Positions 57,534 through 64,000 of a DNA stretch of 64,000 nucleotides are shown in pieces. The DNA lies in the NCBI RefSeq assembly GCF_013522825.1, contig NZ_JAAMQZ010000005.1:1-64000 (forward strand). The letters run 5' to 3'. A program made the position numbers and the translations under genes. The DNA is from Stutzerimonas stutzeri (GTDB lineage Bacteria; Pseudomonadota; Gammaproteobacteria; Pseudomonadales; Pseudomonadaceae). Within the stretch, counting starts at the first letter, position 1. Each line of letters opens with the position of its first letter. The notes under the pieces are model-generated. The model searched no databases, was not told where the DNA came from, and worked only from the letters and a program-made list of their open reading frames with translations.

Positions 57534-57953
57534 TTATTCAGGCAGCTCGGGCAGGTTGCGCAGCATGCTTTCGTAGGCCTGGGCGTCGAACGGTCGATCA
57601 TCGGCGAGCATCTGGCGGATCTCCTGCGCCAGCACCAGCGCCATCATGTGCAGGCTCTCCTCGCGCTCGTAGCCGACCAGCGTCAGCTTGTTCAGCGTGG
57701 CCTGGGCCACCGCTGGCTCACCGGCTTGCAGCTGGTTCTCGATGGCCTGGATCAGGGTTGATTCGGCGAAGGCTTCGTCATCTTGCGGTTCGGACATGGC
57801 GCGGTTCTCGGGTGGCGCGGGATTTTCTTCATCCAGCTGACAAAGGGTGCAGCTGCCGTCATCCGGGCGGCTGGTTTCGATGTAGCGTACCCGTCGATTG
57901 CCGCTCTGGCGATTGGCATCGACGCGAAAGCGTGGGCGGTCCGGTTTCGACAT
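57534..57953 (-). CDS. Conserved hypothetical protein with N-terminal CxxC
   Basis: A 139-residue protein. The first 50 residues are basic, with a single CTLC pair, and carry RRVRYIETSRPDDGSCTLC; a central acidic linker (ENPAPPENRAM) joins a helical C-terminal half (TLIQAIENQLQAGEPAVAQATLNKLTLVG region, ending ESMLRNLPELPE). I do not recognise the function. Start ATG 57953. It is placed between the TIGR02647 gene and a membrane protein on the same strand. Confidence 0.65.
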   Translation of the reverse strand: MSKPDRPRFRVDANRQSGNRRVRYIETSRPDDGSCTLCQLDEENPAPPENRAMSEPQDDEAFAESTLIQAIENQLQAGEPAVAQATLNKLTLVGYEREESLHMMALVLAQEIRQMLADDRPFDAQAYESMLRNLPELPE

Positions 57954-57999
57954 GGCAGTTTCCCTTGAGTGATGGTCTTCGGAGCCGTCGCGCAGCACT

Positions 58000-58527
58000 T
58001 CAGTCGATAAAGCTCAGCACCAGGCACAGCAGACCGAATACCGACCATACCAGCGAGAAGATCAGTGGCGTGCGTAGCGAAAACAACAGCGTGCGCTTGT
58101 AGCGCTTGCCGCCTGCGGGGCTGTCGCCTTCGCCGAACAACGCCGACTCATTGTTCGGCAGTATGCCGACGTGACCCTCTCGTTGCAGCAGTTCAGCCTG
58201 CTTCTGGTGCCAGCGTTCGATGACCTCGAAGTTGGACTTGATGCCCGGCATCGCATGCAGGGAGGTGATCAGGCCCAGCAGTGCCAGCACCGCCGGAACC
58301 ACCAGGCGGAACAGGTTGCCCCAGTCCGGATTGCTGTTGGCCATCGTCGACGCGAAGGCGATCATCAGGAAGGACTGCGAGGACAGGTAGGCGCTGGTTC
58401 GTTCGGCCAGCAAAGATGATTCGAAGTGGATTTCCGAGCGGTAGAAGACCAGGCGCTCCTTGGGCGACTCGAAGAGCTCGCCACCCTGGGTGTCCTGGTT
58501 CAGCAACAGTGTACGAAGGTCAGTCAT
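58000..58527 (-). CDS. Small two-helix membrane protein of unknown function
   Basis: A 175-residue protein. A soluble N-terminal part (SPKERLVFYRSEIHFESSLL, resembling the start of RipA-type octameric membrane proteins) leads to helix 1 (LFRLVVPAVLALLGLITSL), a 60-residue cytoplasmic loop with NFEVIERWHQKQAELLQ and helix 2 (PLIFSLVWSVFGLLCLVLSF) at the C-terminus. ATG 58527 gives MTDLRTLLLNQD; the open frame to 58755 is not supported. Similarity to RipA is a weak impression. Confidence 0.65.
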   Translation of the reverse strand: MTDLRTLLLNQDTQGGELFESPKERLVFYRSEIHFESSLLAERTSAYLSSQSFLMIAFASTMANSNPDWGNLFRLVVPAVLALLGLITSLHAMPGIKSNFEVIERWHQKQAELLQREGHVGILPNNESALFGEGDSPAGGKRYKRTLLFSLRTPLIFSLVWSVFGLLCLVLSFID

Positions 58528-58618
58528 GCCGGTTCCGGTGAGGTTCAATAGAACAAGCGGATTTCGCCAGCCAATGCTTGTAGGTCCCGTGCCTGGCTCT
58601 GGAGTTCCGGCACCGGGC

Positions 58619-59770
58619 TCAGCGGTCTGCCGATAAGTGACGCGAGCTGTCGGGCCGGGTATCGCGGCACTGCCAGAGCAGCACGGCCAGCGCCAGATAG
58701 GCCAGCGCCCAGCAGCCGGCGGCGAGCAGCAGCCAGCCTGTCTGTTGCCATCCAAGCAACGCCGGGACGATACGCGCCAGCGCCGCCAGGCTGATCAGCA
58801 GCGCCAGCGGGTGAATCCAGCGCCGCGCGGCAGGGTCGCGAAAGCGCTGCACCAGCCGTGTACGCGCCATCACGGCGAAGGTCAGGCTGCCCAGCGCGCC
58901 GATGCTCAGGGCATGCAGCGTGGCGGTCGCAGGCAGGCTTGGAAACAGCGCGCTCAGGCCGAGCAGCAGCAGGCCGAGGGTGAGCCAGGCATAGCCGAGC
59001 AGCAGTATCAGCAGGTCCATCCGCGTGCGGCAATGCCAGGGCTGCCAGCGCAACAGGCGAATGGCGGTGAGCACGCTGGCGGCAATCAGGATGGCGCCGG
59101 CCAAGCGCTGCAGCAGCCACGGCAGCGGGGTGAGCAGCAGCGCGAGGGCCAGCAGAATCAGCACCGCGCCTTCCAGCTGTGGCTGTACGCGGGCCTCCAG
59201 CCGTCGCCCTTCGTTCTGCGCATGGCCGGCGAGCGCCGGCGCGATGATCCGCCCGCCCATGAAGAACATCAGGGCGGCGAGCAGCAGCAGCGCCTCGTGC
59301 TGCAACAGGCGAACCAGACCCTGATCGAGACTGCTGGCGGTGATGGCGCTGAGCAGTGCGAGCCCGCCGACCACCGGCGCGACGGACTGGTTGCGCCACT
59401 TTTTCGCCGCGCCGAGAAAACGCGGCAGCACTTTCCAGGCGAGCCCGGCGGCGAACAGCAGGCCAGCGCCGAGCGCCAGCCAGGAGCCGGGCCAGAACAG
59501 CGAGCCGAGCCGCGCCAGCACCCAGCAGCCCAGCAGCGCAAGCGTCAGGCGCAGCGGCTGCGGGCCGAGCAGGTAGCCGGCGATCACCGCCAGGGCGAAG
59601 CCGAAGAGCATTTCCTGGGCATGCCCGGCGGGCGTGGCCAGCCCCGGCAGAGCAGGGATCAGGCCGAGCATGGTCAGTACCGAGGCAGGCAGCAGCAGTG
59701 CCGCATACAGCGCGGCCACGGGGAAGAACCAGGCGCTGGCGAAGGGCAGACGCGGTTTGCGCGGGTGCAT
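58619..59770 (-). CDS. nnrS: NnrS-family heme/copper membrane protein
   Basis: A 383-residue polytopic protein with about twelve hydrophobic helices and few charged loops. NnrS markers are GHAQEMLFGFALAVIAGYL (conserved His), FFMGGRIIAPAL, LHALSIGALGSLTFAVMARTRLV. NnrS proteins protect against nitrosative stress. ATG 59770 (GGGAGAGG 7 bases before) opens MHPRKPRLPFASAWFF; a longer frame to 59932 overlaps the GNAT gene and is rejected. Confidence 0.86.
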   Translation of the reverse strand: MHPRKPRLPFASAWFFPVAALYAALLLPASVLTMLGLIPALPGLATPAGHAQEMLFGFALAVIAGYLLGPQPLRLTLALLGCWVLARLGSLFWPGSWLALGAGLLFAAGLAWKVLPRFLGAAKKWRNQSVAPVVGGLALLSAITASSLDQGLVRLLQHEALLLLAALMFFMGGRIIAPALAGHAQNEGRRLEARVQPQLEGAVLILLALALLLTPLPWLLQRLAGAILIAASVLTAIRLLRWQPWHCRTRMDLLILLLGYAWLTLGLLLLGLSALFPSLPATATLHALSIGALGSLTFAVMARTRLVQRFRDPAARRWIHPLALLISLAALARIVPALLGWQQTGWLLLAAGCWALAYLALAVLLWQCRDTRPDSSRHLSADR

Positions 59771-59805
59771 TGCCTCTCCCGAATCAGGCGCGCTTGAACG
59801 GCTGC

Positions 59806-60285
59806 TCAACCTGCAGCGAACGCCGTCAATGCGTCGCCGGCAAGGCGGTAGCCGATCCACTCGTTCTGGGGTTTGGCGCCGATGGAATCGTAGAAGTCGA
59901 TGGCCGGCTGATTCCAGTCCAGCACCGACCACTCGAAGCGACCGCAGCCGCGCGCCACCGCCAGTCTGGCCAGGTGGCGCAACAGCGCCTTGCCGGCGCC
60001 GACGCCGCGCTGCTGCGGGGCGACGTACAGATCCTCCAGATACAGGCCGTGTCTGCCCAGCCAGGTCGAGTAATTGAAGAAATAAACCGCATAGCCGATG
60101 GGTTCGCCGTCCAGTTCGCAGATCAAGCCATGGGCGCTACCGCCTTCGGCGAACAGGCTGTTCTCGATACCGGCGACATCGGTCCTGACCTCGTGTTCGG
60201 CCTTTTCGTAGATGGCCAGATCGGTGATGAAACGCAGGATCAGTGCGGCGTCTTCGCGTACCGCGGGGCGGATGTTGAGCGACAT
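59806..60285 (-). CDS. GNAT-family N-acetyltransferase (diamine acetyltransferase-like)
   Basis: A 159-residue acetyltransferase. IRPAVREDAALILRFITDLA starts the fold and the acetyl-CoA loop is YVAPQQRGVGAGKALL; WSVLDWNQPAIDFYDSIGA is typical of spermidine/diamine acetyltransferase-like GNATs. The substrate is not certain. Same-strand neighbours are nnrS and the small kinase, without obvious functional link. Confidence 0.85.
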   Translation of the reverse strand: MSLNIRPAVREDAALILRFITDLAIYEKAEHEVRTDVAGIENSLFAEGGSAHGLICELDGEPIGYAVYFFNYSTWLGRHGLYLEDLYVAPQQRGVGAGKALLRHLARLAVARGCGRFEWSVLDWNQPAIDFYDSIGAKPQNEWIGYRLAGDALTAFAAG

Positions 60286-60303
60286 GGCAGGAGTTCCTGA
60301 GAG

Positions 60304-60849
60304 TTATCGGGCTGGCAGCCTGGCCAGGAAGTCATCGATGGCCTGGCGCGAGTCCAGACGCAGGTAATGGCGATGGGCCGGGGCGTTGCGCATTTCCTCG
60401 CCATAACGCTGGCGGTACTTGGCATGGCGCGTCCACGACCAGGCCAGGATCGACTGCTCGGGCTCGAGGCTGAACAGATTGGTCCAGCGCTCGCGGTTGC
60501 CGTTCCACAGCACCTGGCGCCTGAACAGGCGCCGCAGCGTGCGCCACGGCACCTGATGCATCACGGTGGGGCGCGGCAGGTCCAGCCAGATCACCATGTC
60601 GGCCTGTTCGAGAATCTGCGGGCGAACGGCGGAGTAGTTGCCTTCGACCACCCAGCCATCGCTCTTGATGGCCTCGGCTACGGCCTGCTGGAAGGCGTCG
60701 GTCGGCAGTGGCTGCCAGTCGGGCTGGTGATACAGCGCATCCAGCTCGATATGGCGATAACCGAGCCGATGCGCCAGCCGGCGTGACAGCGTGGTCTTGC
60801 CGGCACCCGAACAGCCGACCACCGAGATACGGCGACCGGGTGCGATCAT
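60304..60849 (-). CDS. P-loop kinase of the adenylate-kinase-like family
   Basis: A 181-residue nucleotide kinase fold: Walker A in [19 protein letters not shown] (9-27), a substrate segment [15 protein letters not shown] and [12 protein letters not shown]. It resembles the DNA topology modulation protein FlaR/adenylate-kinase-like group; the substrate is unknown. Start ATG 60849 overlaps the argH stop by 4 bases, so translation is coupled to argH. Confidence 0.8.
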   Translation of the reverse strand: MIAPGRRISVVGCSGAGKTTLSRRLAHRLGYRHIELDALYHQPDWQPLPTDAFQQAVAEAIKSDGWVVEGNYSAVRPQILEQADMVIWLDLPRPTVMHQVPWRTLRRLFRRQVLWNGNRERWTNLFSLEPEQSILAWSWTRHAKYRQRYGEEMRNAPAHRHYLRLDSRQAIDDFLARLPAR

Positions 60850-62240
60850 CGCGAAGCGAGCAGTGCTTTGCCACGCTCGACGGCGGCGCGCACCTGATTT
60901 GGCGCGGTGCCGCCGATATGGTCGCGGGCGTTCACCGAGCCTTCCAGAGTCAGTACGGCGAACACGTCGTCGTCGATCTGGTCGCTGAAGCGGCGCAACT
61001 CGTCCAGGCTCATTTCGGCCAGATCCTTACCGCTGTCCACGCCATATTTCACCGCATGGCCGACGATCTCGTGGCAGTCACGGAACGGCAGGCCACGGCG
61101 CACCAGGTAGTCGGCCAGATCCGTGGCGGTGGAGAAGCCGCGCAGCGCCGCTTCGCGCATGATCTCGCGCTTCGGGCGGATCGCCGGAACCATGTCGGCG
61201 AAGGCGCGCAGCGAGTCGCGCAGGGTGTCGGCGGCGTCGAACAGCGGTTCCTTGTCTTCCTGGTTGTCCTTGTTGTAGGCCAGCGGCTGGCCCTTCATCA
61301 GCACCAGCAGGCCGCTCAGCGCGCCGAACACGCGACCGGTCTTGCCACGTACCAGCTCGGGTACGTCGGGGTTCTTCTTCTGCGGCATGATCGAGCTGCC
61401 GGTGCAGAAGCGGTCGGGCAGGTCGATGAACTGGAACTGCGCGGAGGTCCACAGCACCAGCTCTTCGGAGAAGCGCGACAGGTGCATCATCGCCAGCGAG
61501 GCGGCGGCGCAGAATTCGATGGCGAAGTCGCGATCCGAGACGCCATCCAGGGAATTGCCGGAGATCGCTTCGAAACCCAGCAGTTCGCAGGTGATCTCCC
61601 GCTGGATCGGGTAGGTGGTGCCGGCCAGCGCCGCCGAGCCCAGCGGCATGCGGTTGGTGCGCTTGCGGCAGTCGACCAGGCGCTCGTAGTCGCGCGAGAG
61701 CATCTCGAACCAGGCCAGCAGGTGATGGCCGAAGGTCACCGGCTGCGCGGTCTGCAGGTGGGTGAAGCCGGGCATGATGGTGTCGGCTTCCGCTTCTGCC
61801 AGGCCCAGCAGGCCCTGCTGCAGACGGGTGATTTCGCCGAGGATGAGGTCGATTTCGTCGCGCAGCCACAGGCGGATGTCGGTGGCCACCTGGTCGTTGC
61901 GCGAGCGCCCGGTGTGCAGCTTCTTGCCGGTGACGCCGATGCGGTCGGTCAGCCGCGCCTCGATGTTCATGTGCACGTCTTCCAGGTCGACGCGCCAGTC
62001 GAAGCGGCCGGCCTCGATCTCGGCCTGGATGTCCTTGAGATTGGCGATGATCTGGTCGCGCTCATCGCTGCTCAGCACGCCGGCCTTTTCCAGCATGGTG
62101 GCGTGGGCGATCGAGCCCATGATGTCGTGGCGGTACAGGCGCTTGTCGAACTCGACGGAGGCGGTGAATCGGGCGACGAAGGCGTCGACGGGCTCGCTGA
62201 AACGGCCGCCCCAGGACTGGTTGGTCTTGTCGGTGCTCAT
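60846..62240 (-). CDS. argH: Argininosuccinate lyase
   Basis: A 464-residue fumarase/aspartase-superfamily enzyme, last step of arginine synthesis. Conserved parts are [31 protein letters not shown], the catalytic histidine in [13 protein letters not shown] and the flexible catalytic-serine loop [16 protein letters not shown] 62240 is preferred over an open frame to 62336. Divergent from algZ across 167 bases, as in P. aeruginosa. Confidence 0.97.
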   Translation of the reverse strand: MSTDKTNQSWGGRFSEPVDAFVARFTASVEFDKRLYRHDIMGSIAHATMLEKAGVLSSDERDQIIANLKDIQAEIEAGRFDWRVDLEDVHMNIEARLTDRIGVTGKKLHTGRSRNDQVATDIRLWLRDEIDLILGEITRLQQGLLGLAEAEADTIMPGFTHLQTAQPVTFGHHLLAWFEMLSRDYERLVDCRKRTNRMPLGSAALAGTTYPIQREITCELLGFEAISGNSLDGVSDRDFAIEFCAAASLAMMHLSRFSEELVLWTSAQFQFIDLPDRFCTGSSIMPQKKNPDVPELVRGKTGRVFGALSGLLVLMKGQPLAYNKDNQEDKEPLFDAADTLRDSLRAFADMVPAIRPKREIMREAALRGFSTATDLADYLVRRGLPFRDCHEIVGHAVKYGVDSGKDLAEMSLDELRRFSDQIDDDVFAVLTLEGSVNARDHIGGTAPNQVRAAVERGKALLASR

Positions 62241-62407
62241 GAATGCGCTCGCTGAAATCGGGAACTGTAAAAGCGCGGATGATAACAGGGTTGGCGGGTG
62301 ACCCGGAGGCGCGGCGAACAGTGAGCTGCGCAGCATTTCCGAACTTTGTCGTCAACTCGGTGCGCGGGTGCCTTGCGGTCGTGCCGAGGCCCGCCGACAC
62401 TGCCGGC

Positions 62408-63481
62408 ATGCAAACAATCCCGCAAAAAACCGCGCGCCCGATGGCTGCGGTGGATGATTTCTTCGTGCCCGAGCTGTGCCAGCCCGAGGCGCTGCTCGGC
62501 CTGGTGTTGCTGGCCGAGCTGCTGGTGCTGGTACTGGTGCTGGCCCAGCCGATGCAGCCGGGCTTCGACTGGGTACGGCTGGCGCTGACGTCACTGTTCG
62601 TGCAGTGGGTGATGCTGCTTTCGGTCGGGCTTACCTGCCGGCTGCGATCACTGCTGGCCAGGCTGTCGCCCTGGCTGGCCGGGCTCGCCTGCTGCGCGCT
62701 GGTGGTGGGCCTGACGCTGGCCTGCACGGCGGTTGCCGATATCTATCAACTGGGCGGGCCGCTGCCGCGCGAGGGCGAGGTGAACCTGTATCTGCGCCAT
62801 GCGTTGATCGGCCTGATCATGTCGGGCCTGCTGCTGCGTTATTTCTACCTGCAGAGCCAGTGGCGACGTCAGGAACAGGCCGAGTTGCGCGCGCGCATCG
62901 AGTCGCTGCAGGCGCGGATTCGCCCGCACTTCCTGTTCAACAGCCTGAACAGCATCGCCAGCCTGGTGGCAACCGATCCGCGACAGGCCGAGCAGGCGGT
63001 GCTGGACCTTTCCGATCTGTTTCGCGCCAGTCTGGCCCGGCCCGGTACGTTGGTGCCCTGGCGCGAAGAGCTGGAGTTGTCGCGACGTTACCTGTCCATC
63101 GAACACTACCGCCTCGGTGAGCGGTTACAGGTGGAGTGGCAGGTGGATGGCGTGCCGGATGACCTGCCCATTCCGCAACTGACCCTGCAACCGTTGCTGG
63201 AAAATGCGCTGATCCACGGCATCCAGCCGCGCATCGAGGGCGGTACGGTTGGCGTGACGGCCTATTATGCCGATGGCGTTTTTCATTTGCAGGTCAGCAA
63301 TCCCTTCGACGGGACCGCTCAAGCACAGCCTTCCCGGGGCACCCGGCAGGCGCTGCACAATATAGACGCACGACTAACGGCACTTTTCGGCCCTGCGGCG
63401 AGTCTCAGCGTGGAGTGGCGTAACGCCCGTTACTACACGTGTCTACGCTATCCATGTGCGACACAAAAGCAGGAAGCCTGA
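62408..63481 (+). CDS. algZ: LytS-type sensor histidine kinase AlgZ/FimS
   Basis: A 357-residue membrane kinase controlling alginate and twitching motility with AlgR. Four helices (about residues 25-155) are followed by a His_kinase domain with ARIRPHFLFNSLNSIASL (phospho-histidine) and a modified ATP-binding domain: LQPLLENALIHGI carries the N-box, while the usual G1 boxes are weak, as known for AlgZ. ATG 62408 gives MQTIPQKTARP. algR follows after 5 bases. Confidence 0.93.
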   Translation: MQTIPQKTARPMAAVDDFFVPELCQPEALLGLVLLAELLVLVLVLAQPMQPGFDWVRLALTSLFVQWVMLLSVGLTCRLRSLLARLSPWLAGLACCALVVGLTLACTAVADIYQLGGPLPREGEVNLYLRHALIGLIMSGLLLRYFYLQSQWRRQEQAELRARIESLQARIRPHFLFNSLNSIASLVATDPRQAEQAVLDLSDLFRASLARPGTLVPWREELELSRRYLSIEHYRLGERLQVEWQVDGVPDDLPIPQLTLQPLLENALIHGIQPRIEGGTVGVTAYYADGVFHLQVSNPFDGTAQAQPSRGTRQALHNIDARLTALFGPAASLSVEWRNARYYTCLRYPCATQKQEA

Positions 63482-63486
63482 TCCAT

Positions 63487-64000
63487 ATGAATGTGCTGAT
63501 TGTCGATGACGAACCTCTGGCACGCGAGCGCCTCGGTCGCCTGGTAGGTGAACTTGACGGCTATCGTGTCCTGGAGCCTTCTGCCAGCAATGGCGAAGAA
63601 GCCCTCACCCTGATCGAGGAGCTGCGGCCTGATATCGTTCTGCTGGATATCCGCATGCCGGGCCTCGATGGCCTGCAGGTCGCGGCGAAACTGTGCGAAC
63701 GTGATGCGCCGCCGGCGGTGATCTTCTGTACCGCCCATGACGAATTTGCCCTTGAAGCGTTCCAGGTCAGTGCGGTCGGCTATCTGGTCAAGCCGGTACG
63801 CCCGGAGCATCTGGCCGAGGCGCTGAAAAAGGCCGAGCGCCCGAACCGCGTCCAGCTCGCGGCGCTGACCCGGCCCGCGGCGATTGCCGGCAGCGGCCCG
63901 CGCAGCCATATCAGCGCCCGCACGCGCAAGGGCATCGAGCTGATTCCGCTGGCTCAGGTGATCTACTTCATTGCCGATCACAAGTACGTCACCCTGCGGC
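63487..64000 (+). CDS. algR: LytTR response regulator AlgR (5' part, cut by window end)
   Basis: The first 171 codons are visible. The receiver domain has NVLIVDDEP, phosphoacceptor D54 in VLLDIRMPG, FCTAH and the lysine in LVKPVRPEH. After a linker the LytTR DNA-binding domain begins (SHISARTRKGIELIP...YFIADHKYVTL). AlgR activates algD, fimU operon and related genes, and also regulates algC in P. aeruginosa. The gene is co-transcribed with algZ. Confidence 0.96.
   Translation, partial: MNVLIVDDEPLARERLGRLVGELDGYRVLEPSASNGEEALTLIEELRPDIVLLDIRMPGLDGLQVAAKLCERDAPPAVIFCTAHDEFALEAFQVSAVGYLVKPVRPEHLAEALKKAERPNRVQLAALTRPAAIAGSGPRSHISARTRKGIELIPLAQVIYFIADHKYVTLR

Overview
The window looks like chromosomal DNA of a high-GC gammaproteobacterium of the genus Pseudomonas in the broad sense. 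The order pauB-lrp-dadA-ridA-pauR-cycB-cupin-xpt, then rep-betT-comM-ubiK-glnK-amtB-yjbQ-sutA, then yigB-xerC-DUF484-dapF-lysA-lptM-cyaY-rnk-cyaA and argH-algZ-algR is close to what I remember of the P. aeruginosa PA53xx-PA526x region. The REP-type palindromes and the interrupted synteny suggest a relative such as the P. mendocina/oleovorans group, but the species cannot be fixed from the sequence alone.

Layout. 1-6330 is an accessory left part: the end of an IS3-family element, tRNA-Arg(CCG), a cytochrome b561/cytochrome c' pair, gabD, an HDOD protein with a degenerate receiver, and an alpha/beta hydrolase divergent from a TetR regulator. 6400-10000 holds rpmB-rpmG, whose terminator is separated from rpmG by a 2.96-kb group II intron with a reverse transcriptase/maturase/HNH protein. 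10000-19150 carries an omega-amino acid aminotransferase divergent from kauB, then argB-algC-dut-coaBC and the divergent radC. 19250-23500 holds a chemoreceptor, a secreted protein and a phospholipase D-like lipoprotein. 23500-29800 is the polyamine/alanine catabolic block (pauB, lrp, dadA, ridA-like, pauR), followed by cytochrome c5, a cupin and xpt. 30100-38220 looks inserted between xpt and rep: two GH13 enzymes, a GAPDH, an iron alcohol dehydrogenase (ErcA-like), an MmsA-type aldehyde dehydrogenase and an IclR regulator. 38490-64000 is mostly core housekeeping and ends inside algR.

Functional links. gabD, kauB, the omega-aminotransferase, pauB and pauR form the putrescine to GABA to succinate route, scattered over 26 kb. 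glnK-amtB is the nitrogen-sensing module and has a candidate sigma-54 promoter. dapF-lysA-lptM and argB/argH are amino-acid biosynthesis and envelope functions. algC and algZ/algR belong to exopolysaccharide production and its control.

Most unusual items: (i) the group II intron sited immediately after the rpmG stop codon, with EBS1/IBS1 and EBS2/IBS2 pairings visible and a very long 5' ribozyme part containing a 42-codon membrane-protein ORF with a near-perfect ribosome binding site; (ii) a decayed amtB-like N-terminus between glnK and an intact, different amtB; (iii) heptamer-array hairpin elements lying on gene 3' ends; (iv) two copies of a ~157-bp paired-palindrome element 10 kb apart. 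I did not find a convincing new defence or secretion system.
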